The notes under the pieces are model-generated. The model saw only the letters and a program-made list of their open reading frames with translations. It ran no database searches and was not told the origin of the DNA. Shown here piece by piece: positions 23,201 to 35,444 of a stretch of 64,000 nt of DNA. Source of the DNA: Rhizopus arrhizus (lineage: Eukaryota > Mucoromycota > Mucoromycetes > Mucorales > Rhizopodaceae); NCBI GenBank assembly GCA_024220505.1, contig JAKZZE010000027.1:434001-498000 (forward strand), read 5' to 3'. Position 1 is the first letter of the stretch; every line of letters begins with the position of its first letter. A program made the position numbers and the translations under genes.

Positions 23201-26200
23201 CTACAGAGAAAAAAGAGTGAGAATAGCTAAAAAGCCTCAAATTTTTGTAAGGTAAAAGTGACGGTCGTCAAGGGTGAGTCAAATTAAGGGGTTTCATTGA
23301 CTATCATTTCAGCAACAGAAACCTCTAGCTTTTCTGCAGCTTTTCACCGTCAAATTCTTCCCAATAGACTTTACTATTGGCATAAAAGTATTTGGTCTTT
23401 TTTTTTATAAAAAATAAAATTTACCTTAGTAATGGAAAGTGAGCTTACGTTTGGTGCAAGAAACCAAACTGATTTTTCCTAAATATTGTATACTAATTTT
23501 TGTGTGAGGGTTTTATTCCAGTGCCACATTTAGATGAACACTGGTACAAATGAAAAGAAAAATCACAAAAATAGAAGCTATTAAGATATTAACTTTCGAT
23601 GTTTTTGCATTTCCTGCTCATGTAGATTTTCATGGTGGATTCGTCCAAGTAACGCTGCTGCTTCATTTGGTCAAAAAAAAAAGTATTCAAAAGTATATTT
23701 CTAGTGTTTTCATTAATTCAAAACACCACAAGCAATCACACGAAACATATCAAGCTTCCAATGGGGAAGCATTTTATCTGCTGTTTGAAGTGTCCGAGAT
23801 ATTTGGTCAAAAGACCATTGCTTTTTCTATAGAATTTGAGTCTTCAGACAACGTTTTAGATTGTATATATGTGTAAGTACTAATCCTTTGAATATTCCCA
23901 GCATCATCTATGATTTTTACAATAAATTTATTCAAAAAATTTACTTGATCAAATTAATAAGCTATTACTATACTTTTTATATATGAAGAACTATCGTTTA
24001 TACATTTACAATGCTATAAATTCATTTATAGATATCATAGGTATACATATACGTAGGTTAAATAGGTAAAACGGCTTTGATCTTAAAGGGAACAAGTGGT
24101 ATCGTTTCACGTTTATCCTTTTTTTCAGTAAGTTTAAGAACAAAAAACTGTCAACGTCAAATAAATCCTTGAACGAGGATGTAGTGTTATACCTATTTCG
24201 AGCTAATGCCGCAAGCTTTACTATTCTCCTAGTAAAATATAAACGCTTTATGCAACTTTTGATGCATAAACATTATATCAATACCTTTTAGTGCTTATAG
24301 TCATCCTTTCTTTATATTCTCATTGAGTTTGAACGAAAAAGCTGATTACTTCTTCTGATCGTGAGAACAATGTCTTTACTATGCTTTTTAGTTATTTGTT
24401 AGTACATAGACTATTAAAGTGAGCTAAAACTACATTAAGAGTGGATAAACAACTGCTCTACGACCTTTATTATCAAGCAAAGATTAAGGAACCCATCATG
24501 GAATTATGGTTTGAATTTCTAGTGACATCTAGCGCCTCTGAATCGAAGAAGCATATAAAGAGAAAGGAGACGCACCACATTCATCATCCTTGAGTAATAT
24601 AGGCAAAATGAAAAAGGGGCGCATCTAACAAAAAAAAGCTGCCAATTGGATCATAAAAAGACGTCAACTGGTACCGTGAGCACTGTATTATAGCTTTTCA
24701 TTAAATAAGCAGTGCTGATGATGTAACTTTCTAACTAGACGAAGCTATGACTGGAGCAATATCCCTTCTATGGAAAGCGCATTTGGAAAATAAAAGTCGC
24801 TTAAAATTACATCATAGAATATGAATAATTTAGTATTTTGTATTCTCTTGTATTTTTATTTAAATTTAAATAGTGAGCGGGCCCTATTGATATCTGAATA
24901 AAAATCTTTTACAAAAAAAAAAAAAAAAAAAAAAAAAGGAGTTGATCTAGAGGCGGCACTAGAATAAAACATTCAAATTGAGGTAATAATGCTTACCGAA
25001 ATTATTGGTAATGGAAAAGGTTATAGTAAAATGAAAAGGAAAGGAAAACAAAGAAAAGTGGATGATTCTTAATTATAGGCGTTCAGTGATTGTGATCACA
25101 TAGATGTTACAATCAACAGGTTACATAACCAGTGTTGTCCTAAAATAAAATAAAAATAATCAAAATGAACTTAGCACAGAACAATATGTTATATTACAGC
25201 AAGGAGCATGAAAGTAACAGGCCATATATTCTGCAAAGCTGATTGTATGTTGAAGTTCAATCAGCAACGTCAACTTCATAATTAATATTTCATTACGTAA
25301 TTATAAGACAAAAGTTCATCCAAATGTAACAAACACAAGCTACGTCTATGCTTGCAAGTTGAAGCTGGATTTTATACTAAAGCTGTCAAAAGGAGACACA
25401 TTTAAATACAGAATTATCTATTGCTTCTTTACTCTTTCTAAGCTCTTATATTACTCAAGACATATTAATCCCATATTCAAACGACAAACTTTAGTCTTAT
25501 TTTTATTATTTAGCATAACGATATGTTCTTTATTTGTTCTGGATATTCGATTATGTAAGTTTATGTAAGACTTGGTCTTTTCACTGATCTATAATCATTT
25601 TTTTGAAACAAAATGAAAGATCTTTCCAACTTCAAGATTTTACCATTTACTGATATTAAGGTTTCCCTTTAATGACGGAGTATTAAAATGTTACAGTTCG
25701 CTTTTATAATAACTAAACTCTTTATATTAATTATGAAATGTTCCTTTCTAATGGCTTAATAGATTGTTCAGATTTGGCTAGTTTCTCTTATTACTTTATT
25801 AGCCTTCATTTAAAGTTCTCTAAAGAACAATTTTTACAATGGGCGTTGCTTGAATCAAAATATTTTCCCAGTAACTTTTTCCTGATAAACATCTAAATGA
25901 TTGATGATATATCATATATACATATTCAACTGTACATAGCAAAATGTGAGCCTTATAAATTGTCTATCTGCATTCTCCCCAAAACATATATTTTGAAAAA
26001 TAAAATGAAGAGAATTTGCTCATTAGTTGACAGGATGCCGTGGACCTTTCATTGTAAAGAAATTGGAATTGATGTACTGCATAGGGTAAATGAATAAAAT
26101 TAGCTCACACTTGTTGCAAACGAGATAAAGCTAAAGGCTGTCTCTAATCATTTATATGAAAGTATTTTAGTACTATATTAGATAATGCTTACTTGAATGA

Positions 26201-26509
26201 ATTTCTTGATCCAGCTTAGTTATCAAATCATTTTCACTGCGTACCAAAAAAGTATATTAAGAAATAATAAATAGTGATGATGAAACTATCATTAAAAATT
26301 TTTCTTCACTAGTTATATATGAACACTTATAAACAAATACATCTTTGGTGGTATCGCTATCTGATAAAAACAGCATAGATTTCATGTACAAAGCATACAC
26401 ATTGATTATTTTTTAGTAAGCGATATTTATTTAAAAAATGTATCAGAAGTAGGAATAAGTATGGCGGCTTTTATAGGCCTTTGAATTAGATGCGCAATAA
26501 ATCAACTGA
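23201..26509. other. Gene-poor AT-rich stretch
   Basis: About 3.3 kb with no recognised gene apart from one weak frame at 23550. It includes a long A-run at about 24914-24938 and many short A/T runs. Fragmentary frames near 25359-25568 and 25897-26097 have AT-driven composition and no recognisable domain. Confidence 0.5.
23550..23876 (+). CDS. Uncertain 108-codon open frame
   Basis: ATG-initiated frame, not recognised. It contains FDVFAFPAHVDFHGGFVQV and ETYQASNGEAFYLLFEVSE, which have less biased composition than the surrounding AT-rich DNA. There is no signal peptide or membrane segment. Intron-like junctions could extend it (GTAAGT follows the last codons at 23873). Whether it is expressed cannot be judged. 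Confidence 0.25.
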   Translation: MKRKITKIEAIKILTFDVFAFPAHVDFHGGFVQVTLLLHLVKKKSIQKYISSVFINSKHHKQSHETYQASNGEAFYLLFEVSEIFGQKTIAFSIEFESSDNVLDCIYV

Positions 26510-27268
26510 TTAAGGGGAAGGAGTAACAGTAGAATCATCAGTTGGATGCGTAGCATCACTTGTATCAACGGATTGAGAAGCTTCGTCAGAGGTAGCGGCA
26601 TCTTCAGCAGGTTGGGCGGATTGAGAAGCTCCGTCAGAGGTAGCAGTGTTTTCAGCATCTTTAGCATCTTCAGCAGGTTGGGCGGATTGAGAAGCTCCGT
26701 CAGAGGTAGCAGTGCTTTCAGCATCTTTAGCATCTTCAGCAGGTTGGGCGGATTGAGAAGCTCCGTCAGAGGTAGCAGTGTTTTCAGCATCTTTAGCATC
26801 TTCAGCAGGTTGAGCGGGTTTAGAAGCTTCGTCAGAGGTAGCGGCATCTTCAGCAGGTTGAGCAGATTGAGAAGCTCCGTCAGAGGTAGCAGCGTTTTTA
26901 GCATCTTTAGCATCTTCAGCATGTTGAGTGGAGGCGGCGGCATTTTCAGCATCTTTAGCATCTTCAGTATGTTGAGTGGAGGCGGCGGCATCTTCAGCAT
27001 CTTTAGCATGTTGAGCATGTTGGGCATGTTGAGTGGAAGGAGAAGCATCTTCAGCATGCGGAACAGATAAAGTAACACTTTCATTTGGAGAGTCCTTTTT
27101 GAATTTATCTATGACAACGTTGATAAAATACTCGAAAACATTCTGTACATCAGGACTCTGCATAACATTCTTGACCTTTTGTTCATGGACAGTAGGAGTG
27201 GCGGGGGCAGCTAAGGTAAAAGTAGAGAGACAAGCAAGAGCAGAGAGAGTCAAGAGTTTAATTTGCAT
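26510..27268 (-). CDS. Secreted Ala/Asp/Ser-rich tandem-repeat protein
   Basis: Single-exon 252-residue protein, not recognised as a named family. A signal peptide covers about residues 1-20 (MQIKLLTLSALACLSTFTLA). A short helical head follows (VQNVFEYFINVVIDKFKK). From about residue 75 to the end the protein is acidic and repetitive: His-rich AQHAQHAKDAEDAA units give way to units such as SDGASQSAQPAEDAKDAENT (22 residues) and a shorter 16-residue form. No cysteine was seen in the mature part and no GPI or membrane anchor at the C-terminus (ends TVTPSP). It is probably an extracellular or cell-wall-associated protein with an extended, easily resized repeat domain; the function is unknown. 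Confidence 0.75.
   Translation of the reverse strand: MQIKLLTLSALACLSTFTLAAPATPTVHEQKVKNVMQSPDVQNVFEYFINVVIDKFKKDSPNESVTLSVPHAEDASPSTQHAQHAQHAKDAEDAAASTQHTEDAKDAENAAASTQHAEDAKDAKNAATSDGASQSAQPAEDAATSDEASKPAQPAEDAKDAENTATSDGASQSAQPAEDAKDAESTATSDGASQSAQPAEDAKDAENTATSDGASQSAQPAEDAATSDEASQSVDTSDATHPTDDSTVTPSP
26575..27030. repeat. In-frame imperfect tandem repeats (48- and 66-bp units)
   Basis: Units of 66 bp and a shortened 48-bp form alternate within the secreted repeat protein; a related set lies nearer its N-terminus. All unit lengths are multiples of three, which keeps the frame and also leaves two other frames accidentally open through the array. Confidence 0.85.
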
Positions 27269-30200
27269 TGTTGTTTGTTATTGTTTTTGTTTTAGATACT
27301 TTTAGATTGTGAAAAAAAATCCTGCTCTTTTTATATTAAAAGGCTGTATCCTTTTCTTTTCTTTATACACCATGTCATAAAGAGAGAATATAAAGAAATT
27401 TCTTAAGTTTTGATCCTAAATTAAACTTTATCTGGTAACTGTATTAATCAGAAATACAATTACACCCTATGCAGAAAATCATTATCCCTTCTTTCCCCTT
27501 TGTGATTTTGCTTGACTATGGGAATCTGTCTTTTCATTCTTTCTTTTTAACGTCGGAAGTTATAATTGGAGAGTAAAGGAAGAGAATTAACTAACAACGA
27601 AGTATATTCCTTAGCATTCACCTAATAAAATATGTTGTATTGTTTCACAAAAATGGTAAAGAAAGAAAGAAAAGATGTCATCATGTCCAGTAATCCTTGT
27701 TTTAATTTATCCTCTTTAATGCAAATAGTGCATTTGTTGCTTTGACTGTTTGACAGTAATAAACAATTTTATTAATTGCTTATTGAAATTTAATTCGCAC
27801 GCACCCAAATTACGTTTAAAATCTGTGCCCTTGTATATTGCTTCAAATTGTATCTAGTACAAAATCATTTTAAAAGGGTTATGTCTTTCATTAATAGAAC
27901 ATTATTAAACTAATTTATGACTTATATAAGCTATGAAATGCTCTCTTTTTTTTTCCTAATACATTTGATATTTAAGCCAGAAATAATATACTTTTCTTAG
28001 AAAAAGCTTTTTAAATAGAATAATAAGTTATCAAGTGCTATATAAATATAGCTCTATAATTCAATCTTATAACAATTTTATCTCTCGGAAGTTATAGTGT
28101 TCATGGACAATGGGAAGACAATTTCATTTCTACATATTGTTGATCTTGCCTCCTTGCCCCTTATTAAGCAATGACCATTATTAAGGATTTTATGTGTTTA
28201 TGTACATTTTTCAAAAGAGCGCTAACTAAAAAGTTCTTCTCTTCAACTAATAACTACCAAATATAAGACTCAATTTCAACTTTTAAGTTTATTTTCATTC
28301 ACTACAATCGGCTTTTCATTTAAAATGTTCCTTCCATTTCCACAACATTGCTATTAAAGAAAATATGATTTTTAAGGGATATTGGTGATCGTGTAACCCA
28401 TCTTTCACAATACTTGAATGATTATTTTCTCCTACAGTCATCTGTCTAGCGTCATAACATTGCCTGAGGTATCAAAAGAGTGTGTGAATAATCCACCCAT
28501 ATCCTTGACACTTTTGGTGTTAAGATAACATTTAAAAGCTTTAATTCATTCGTAATTTTTGATTTATCTCTTGCTATTACTAATCCCACAGATAAAGCTG
28601 ATAAGCTAGCTTAGATAGATTTTCAGAAAAGAAAATCCTTGATGCTTTGTATATGCATGAAAAGGACAATTTAAAAAGCTAATATTCAATTAGACTATAT
28701 CTTCAGTGCAGAATAAGAGACATTGCGTTTCAATATGTATATTGATGACTTTTTAATAGAAAAAGTATATGGTTTAAACATGAAATCTGCTCTCGTCATA
28801 TGAAGGCACAATAGACTTACTAAGAAAAAGAAGGTTCCACATAATTGCTTATAAACGGAGAAAAGATGCAGAATCTGATGCTCCTCAAATTCGTCAGTGT
28901 AGGCAGTAACCGGAGACTTGATATCTCTATTATTGTTATATTTCTAGAATCTATTATTACTAGGATCCGCTAAAAAGAAGGGACTATCAGGTCTACTTTC
29001 TTGCCAGAAAATAAATAAGAAGAATCGAAATATAACGTGAATTTTTCATTTTTTTTAAACTTTAGGCTTTCAAGGAGGAATCATCAGTTTACAGAGATAC
29101 ATCTGAAATTTTTCCTTATTGAAGTGATCGACTTCAAATTTTAATTCCTTAAGACTGTTAAAATTTCATTCGCTCTACGATCATCTTGATGATGAGTATT
29201 AAGGGGCGTCCAAAAACAATTCTACATAGCCAATGCTAGTAAAAAAGTAAACTGTATAATGTACCTTAAAGTTATAAAATAAGTCTGTTTATATTTCATG
29301 TCTGTTAAATCTATGGTCCTTCATTGTTCATAGAAACCATGCTACTTTTTGATTTCCACGAAAGGCTCGACCTCTGAATTTTTAATAAAAGTGCCTTTGA
29401 TCTTGGTGGGCAACAAAAAAAAATCTTTTCTAAATTTTTAAAGGATTTATTGTGATTAGAATGAATAAATTGAGGTTCATAGGGCTCAACTATAATAACA
29501 TTGAAAAATCCTTCCTGGAATGGATGAGAGATAGTATGAGAAAGAGTTGAGTGATTTTTTGAGTGATAAGCGTTGCGCTGGTAGGCCCCATCCTTACATT
29601 GGTATTGTTTAAGAATGTAAATTGATAAATGAAAAAGGAATTATGTAGTCATTGAGAGTGCTCAAGTTCAGTGATGAACAAGACAAAGGCATTGTACTTC
29701 TTATTTCCTTAATCTTCTAAGATATCACTATGAAAGCCCAAGCCATGAGAGATAAGCGGTACTGAAAAATCATATTAGCTATCTTATTGCAATCGCAAAA
29801 TCAAAAAGATAGGAAGATTAAACCGAGTATAGTTGACTACGCTAATAACTGTGTATATTTCTTTGACTTGATTTAGATTACATAAATATTTGTAACTCCA
29901 GCAACGAATTAAGCTATTGATATCTTGAATAGTAAAAAGGTGATTTTCCTTGAATGTCTTTTCTCTTTCTAAATTCTTTTTTTTTTTTAATTCAATTATG
30001 AAAAGAAAAGAAAAACATTAAAGAAAGAGGCTTTAAATGACACTTGATGACACTTTAATTATAAAAGAAGCTAAAAGGTGAACAAAATGAAACAATAAGA
30101 AAATGACTTTTTATAACTTAGAGAAAGAAAGAAAGGACAGATAAAAATTGTTATTTGTGATTCAACTATTGTAAGCATATTAAAATAATCTTTTTTAAAA

Positions 30201-31680
30201 CTGTCCCCAATTTATGTACCAAATGCCTCTTTATATTGATTCTCTTTACTATTATTTGTATTGGCCCGATCGGAAGGTCCCGAGCTCCATCAAAGGAGGA
30301 TTGCGCTGAAGTTAATGTGGACAATAAGGGTCGCGATCAAGGGGGTTGAAGGATTCCCCGAGAATGAATGAACTTTGACATAAATAAAAACAAAGTTGAC
30401 CAAGTTTAAAAAATATAAGGATAATTCTATTTTCAGTTGTATTAGAACTACTTTTCTGTCAAGAATATATATCTCCGTGCAGGCGTTCTAAAAATCAGTA
30501 TACTAAATATACTTGAATCAAGCAAAAGATGTACCAAATATGGACATTTTTAGAATATCTGCTTAAATTTATGATTACATTGTGTCTTGTAAATAGTACG
30601 TTGTAGCACTTTCTGTTTTGCAATGAATGTTATTTAAAGTACTTAATGTTCTCTGCGTATCTTTATATACAATAAAAAAACATCATCCTGTAAAATATAA
30701 AACATTTCTTCCTTCTAAACAAATTGATGTTCTCTCATAAAATGGTTCCTCTTCTGATTAAGAGATTAAAAACATTATTAAAGATTCGCAAGAGCGTTTT
30801 CTTTTGTTGGCAGGACTGCTTAATACAAAGTTGCTTAAAATGATGTACAATAAATTTTGATAGTAAACTCACAGTTTTCTAACCAGGGTATACTTCTCCA
30901 TACAAACAAACTGTCAAAACTTTTTTATGAAAACAAATGTTGTGACTCTACAACCGCAAAGCCTCTTTTGTAAGAGAGCGGATGATTAACACAAAGTTTA
31001 ATTCTTTGTTCAATTTTTTGGAATACGAATATTATTTTTAATTTTTGCATGTCATAAGAGATAAGAACAGCTTTCAGAAAAGTCTTTAACTTCATTTTCC
31101 AAAAGGAATGCATATGAATTTCAGTTGATTGAGATATGCATGTTCACAAATAAAGATTTGTATTCTCGTAAACCAAAAGAGTGTATACGAATTTATTTGA
31201 ACAACGAGAATTTAACTCGTATCCGGTTAGCGGTTTAATTTAAAGCATCATGGCCCCTCTTTTACTGAAATTATGTAAATAAGAACTAGAGTTTATAGTG
31301 AAAAAGAGAAAGAGATACTACACACATTTACATATTTTATCGTCTTCATGGTTCAAACAACACAAGATAATTGCCTTTATTTGAATCTATTCACTTAGGA
31401 TTCAAAATTCTTTAAGTTATCCTTAATTTATTATCTGTTTCCCTCTCTTTGCCTTTATAAGAATTCCGAAAGAAAATTTACCTCGTCACGATCAATGGAG
31501 TGATTTTTCCATAAGTCTTGTTAGCGTCAATTTTGACATGCTACAATATAAAGCAATACAGGCTATTGTAAGTAGCCCTACCTTGCTAATTATAGATCAC
31601 TTTATCGGATTCAGAATAAGTAGAAACAAAAGCTGCTATCAAACAAAGAAAAAAGTATCATGCATAGTGAACCTTTAATT
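27269..31680. other. Gene desert, about 4.4 kb
   Basis: Very AT-rich, with no convincing coding frame on either strand. The only compositional change is a short GC-richer island at about 30265-30360, listed separately. Confidence 0.5.
30262..30362. other. GC-richer island in AT desert, possible ncRNA or element relic
   Basis: About 100 bp with clear G/C enrichment (for example CCCGATCGGAAGGTCCCGAG, and GGGTCGCGATCAAGGGGG slightly downstream) inside DNA that is otherwise almost all A/T. It has stops in every frame when read through. It lacks a clean tRNA A/B box. It may be a structured RNA gene or a remnant of a mobile element. Confidence 0.3.
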
Positions 31681-31978
31681 TACTTTGCTTATGAAATTAA
31701 TTCCATTATTTGCTCTGCATCATTATATCAACAAATAAGTGATATAAACATCAAGAAACATTCAATCAATACAATCATCTTTTATCTGCTTTTCTTTTAA
31801 AACCCCATGAAATCGACAGCTATTGTCTTATTTATTGCTTGGTCATCTTGAAGCTTGCTGATGCTAATGTGATTGGCCGATTTGGTGATACATCTGTTTG
31901 TGAAGGAAAATGGCCCAATAGTTACTTTCAAGTAGATCCTATCTTTCCTGTCAAAACTGATGGATTCTATGAATAGAT
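31681..31978 (+). pseudogene. Broken paralogue of the small secreted cysteine-rich gene at 33066
   Basis: The ATG at 31807 and the first codons (MKSTAIVLF) match the intact gene at 33066, and the roughly 125 bp upstream also match it, including TATGAAATTAATTCCATTAT-like sequence and the run into the start codon. A one-base shift inside the signal-peptide region puts the frame into a stop. The remaining body is strongly diverged and keeps few cysteines, ending at a TAG near 31977. It shows that promoter and gene were duplicated together and one copy decayed. Confidence 0.65.
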
Positions 31979-32048
31979 ATTTATAGGTTGAAAAATAAGT
32001 GTTGTTGGAAAAATAATAAACATCCGAAATTACTTTCGTTGAAATCAT

Positions 32049-33065
32049 ATTTAAAAATTTATGCTTTTTCTTTTTTTCTATATAAAGTTTCCTTGTTTCG
32101 GTATTGACAATACATAAGTCTGCTTAAAACAAACCAATGGCAATGAAAGGCAGAAGGTATGAAGAGGATAGAGAAATATAACAAAAAGCAACTGTAAATA
32201 ATGAATACTGTTCAAGTCGAAAAACGTTTCTCAAATGATTTAATCCTTACAAACTTTTATGAGTGAAATTTTACATGATAAATACAACGTTATGAGCAGT
32301 GATAGGAAGGGATTATATAAAACGTATAGTTTTATTGAATAAAAAAAAAAGCTTTTATAAGTCTCTCAAAACAGCTTAGCCGACAAAAAAGATTGAATAG
32401 TCAGTTCATTGTGTCAGTAAACTGTTGAAGGGCATCCATAGAGATAAAATGCGATGTTTTGCACAATGCTATTGATTATGATTTAGCTTTGTACATTAGT
32501 TTCTCTATTTCCTCAAGTATTCTTTATTTCTATAGTGTATGTCTCAATTTTCTTTGAAGCCGTTCTTTATATTCAATAAAATCTTGGTGTTAACAATGTG
32601 TACCTTTAGAAAAATGAAAATGAAATATCTTCCCCTTTTTTTGTACGTGGTTAGAACCTATCAAATAATAATACGACATCCAAACATATTGATTGGTTTG
32701 AAATTCATCTATTTGTGGTCATTTAAAAAGATTATTCTCTAAAGTTAATTGTTTAATTCATTGTCATTTGAAGTCCTTTTTAAAAATCAAGCAAAAAAAC
32801 TGACTTGGAGGATGTCAACAATGAAGAGGGAACTTGTTTGTTTTTCTTTTAAGCTATCATTTCGAGCTTTGAATTGAAGGGAAGATTGAATTTATCACTG
32901 AATATAAGAAAAAAAGTCATATAGCAAGATTGGATCCGCATTGCTAATGAAATCAATTTCATTATTCACTCTGCATCACTGTATTACTTGACTGTCATAT
33001 AAATACCCAAGTGATATTCAATCAACAAAAAGTCATCTTTTACATACTTTTTAATACATACTAAA
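32049..33065. other. Intergenic; promoter of the cysteine-rich gene at its right end
   Basis: AT-rich with no recognised gene. A TATA-like CATATAAATA lies at about 32996-33005, some 60 bp before the ATG at 33066. The last 125 bp is the block shared with the upstream broken paralogue. Confidence 0.5.
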
Positions 33066-33266
33066 ATGAAATCAACAACTATTGCTTTATTCTTTGTCTT
33101 GGTTATTTTGAAATTCATCAACGCTGAAGAGTGTCAATGGTTTAGCAGTGCACCTGATTGCAGTGATAATTGCCCTGATGGTTGGGAGTTTAGAGGCTCT
33201 AGTGGCTTTTCGTTTGACGAGCCATTTGGGATGAAGTGTAAACAGAACTATTGTTGCAGAAATTAA
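33066..33266 (+). CDS. Small secreted cysteine-rich protein
   Basis: 66 residues in one exon. A signal peptide covers about residues 1-20 (MKSTTIALFFVLVILKFINA). The mature peptide of about 46 residues has six cysteines in the order C-x8-C-x3-C-x19-C-x4-CC, with APDCSDNCPDGW and a final CC. This C..AP.C...CP.G....C....CC plan is seen in many uncharacterised secreted fungal peptides. It may be an effector, antimicrobial peptide or wall protein; the sequence alone cannot decide. It sits in a gene-poor, AT-rich stretch, 1.3 kb from its decayed paralogue. Confidence 0.75.
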   Translation: MKSTTIALFFVLVILKFINAEECQWFSSAPDCSDNCPDGWEFRGSSGFSFDEPFGMKCKQNYCCRN

Positions 33267-34129
33267 TACAAAATAGACATATGGAATTACTATCTTGCGT
33301 TTATAATAAAATTCTAAAGAGATATCAAGATATATATTTATTGGCTTATGATTATTTATTATGAAAGGTATAGAAACTGGAAAAAGTAGAAGTAGATATA
33401 AAACAAATACTTGCTGTGGACATTTGTCTGCTTGAGGCATTTCATTTAGTTTTATACATGGTATAATCTTAAATCTATTTTTATGAGAAAAGATATAAAG
33501 AAAAACACTGCTTCGAAAGAGCGTAGACGACTTGCAGTATTATGCAAAGTGAAAAAAAAAAAAAAAAAGAAAAAAAAAAGCAAGCTCACATCATTTCCGA
33601 GTGCGAATTAATAAACCGTTCTGTATTTAATTTTAATTATAAAAACAAAATAAACCTGATATGTAAACAACTTAGTTGTGATATTACATATAAGAATTGT
33701 CATAAACAGTTTACAAATATATGAAAGAGATGCAAAGAGTCAAATCATTATTACATTATTAAGGTAAGAAGGCTTCAAAATGAGCTATATTACACTATGC
33801 TAACAATATATGACATGGTTAATGATCTAATAAAAGTATAAATACATTTACACATTCGATACCAAAACTGGCAATTAATTCTTTGTCTCCTTTTTAAACT
33901 ATCCTACAGAAAATATGTTTAGTTACTTGATTTTATTATCAAAAATAACTGTGTCATTTGATATGAAATGGCAAAAAAAAAAAAAAATGAAAAGATTCTG
34001 TCTATATCACTTTATTTGTATATTCTCAGGAACGCTCAAAGAAAAACCCAAAGTAGACCTTAAATGATAAAGAAACTATAGAAACAAGATAAAGACAGTC
34101 CAAGAAACCATTTTGAAATTATTCAAACA
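33267..34129. other. Intergenic, no gene recognised
   Basis: AT-rich, with an A-rich purine run at about 33551-33580 and another A-run near 33972-33986. A Lys-rich frame at 33542-33724 is a by-product of the A-run. Confidence 0.5.
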
Positions 34130-34824
34130 GTACAGTCAGGCTTGTGGGTTTTGTCGATTGGCAGGAAAAAATGGTTATACCTCTCTTCAATCTTCTCAGG
34201 GGTATTCCTCTCAACTGATTGTAAATGGGCATGTTTGAAGATGATTCTACACTTTTCTTGAGGTTATAAAAGCCTTATTTTTTATCTCTAGCTTTCCGAA
34301 TTCAGTAGACAAAACCTCAAGCACAACAGGATTAGTATTTTCATCAGACCACCTGATCAAACAAAGAAATCCATGACTGTCAGTTAAAACAGGTGGCCTA
34401 CCCACTGATCTTCCACTACTAGCTGATCTTTATAATCTTGTGGATCCTTTGCGTCCTTTGCCAATCACCTCTGCGCCGTACGCTCGTTGATATTCATTCT
34501 TGAGTGCTGCAGCACGAACACTCATTCCTTTTTTTTTTTCTTTGATAAGCATGAAAAGCCTTTTCCTTTTCGGCATCTTTGTAATGCTTGTACGATGTTT
34601 TTTTCTCTCTAATTTCAGTCAAAAGTCCTTTCTCAGACAACTTTTTCTTACTCTTTACTTTCTTTCTCTGGTGGTTTCAAGCAAGTGTCAAAATCTATCA
34701 CGTTTTCTACTGGGCAAACTTCATTATCAACCTCCATTTCAAATTCCAATACTTCATTCTCTTTATCATCAAACTGTTTTCCCAAGCCATCGTTATATAT
34801 AAAAGCATTCATTTTATTTGACAT
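34130..34824 (-). pseudogene. Relic of a mucoralean DDE-type transposase
   Basis: Read on the - strand. An ATG at 34824 starts MSNKMNAFIYNDGLGKQFDD, with an acidic N-terminal segment that soon runs into a stop. After a frame change comes LTEIREKKTSYKHYKDAEKE, then RAAALKNEYQRAYGAEVIGK, and near the left end HAHLQSVERNTPEKIEERYN. The last motif resembles the segment before the catalytic DDE core in transposases common in Mucorales genomes. At least three frame changes and several stops separate the blocks and the catalytic core is absent, so it is dead. Exact ends and any terminal inverted repeats could not be seen. Confidence 0.6.
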
Positions 34825-34830
34825 AAAAAA

Positions 34831-35444
34831 AAAAGATGAGAAATACGCAACATTTTATTGAGTATGTGATCTTGTATTTTTTTTAATATGAACCTTTATA
34901 AGTGCGCTATTTGCCATAGCGCAGAACTTGAATGCCAGTAGCTATTTAAAAGGAGTATCCAAAGGAGTTCAAGTTGCAGAGGTCAAAAGGAGTAGCGAAT
35001 TAGAAAAAGCAGCCAATAGAGATAATGTTAATAGGAGAGTTGAAGGAAGGAGTCAATTTATCAAGAGGACATAAAGTCATCCTAAATAATAGAATAGCTT
35101 TTATCAATCCCCAAATGTTTTAAAATCTTCTTTCATAAAATAAAATGACACTCAGTACTTATTATAGCTTAGAAGATATCGAGATATTGTCAGTCCTTAG
35201 CGTCTAAAAGGTAACTAGAACTTGTGTAACATTGCTTTCCAAATGTGCAAATAATTTTTTTTTTTTTTGTAAGGGAAAATAATTTTTCTAAAAATGAAGC
35301 AAAAAGAAAAAGCCTTCACCTAATTAAAACCCCGATTTATTTTGAGATTCTGCACATCCTATACTTTGTTTGCGTTATTCTTGTGCTAGGGCAAAACCAC
35401 GAAAGTGAGGTTCATACTGATTCTGGTTTATTGCTGGTTGAAAA
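34831..35444. other. Intergenic, no gene recognised
   Basis: AT-rich DNA between the transposase relic and the 3' end of the ubiquitin-AN1 gene, with a T-run at about 35249-35262. No supported coding frame. Confidence 0.5.

Noticed and set aside
26443..27084. Leu/Met/Pro-rich repetitive frame on the - strand and Ser/Gly/Phe-rich frame on the + strand
   Set aside because: Both are shadows of the in-frame repeats of the secreted protein at 26510-27268, which alone has a signal peptide and sensible start.
31797..32048. 83-codon - strand frame
   Set aside because: It lies antisense to the broken paralogue of the cysteine-rich gene, where upstream and leader similarity shows the + strand is the relevant one.
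33542..33724. Lys-rich 60-codon frame
   Set aside because: It arises from an A-run; the remainder has no recognisable feature.
34500..34821. Hydrophobic + strand frames suggesting membrane proteins
   Set aside because: They are antisense to the Lys/Glu-rich transposase relic, which makes Phe/Leu-rich shadows.
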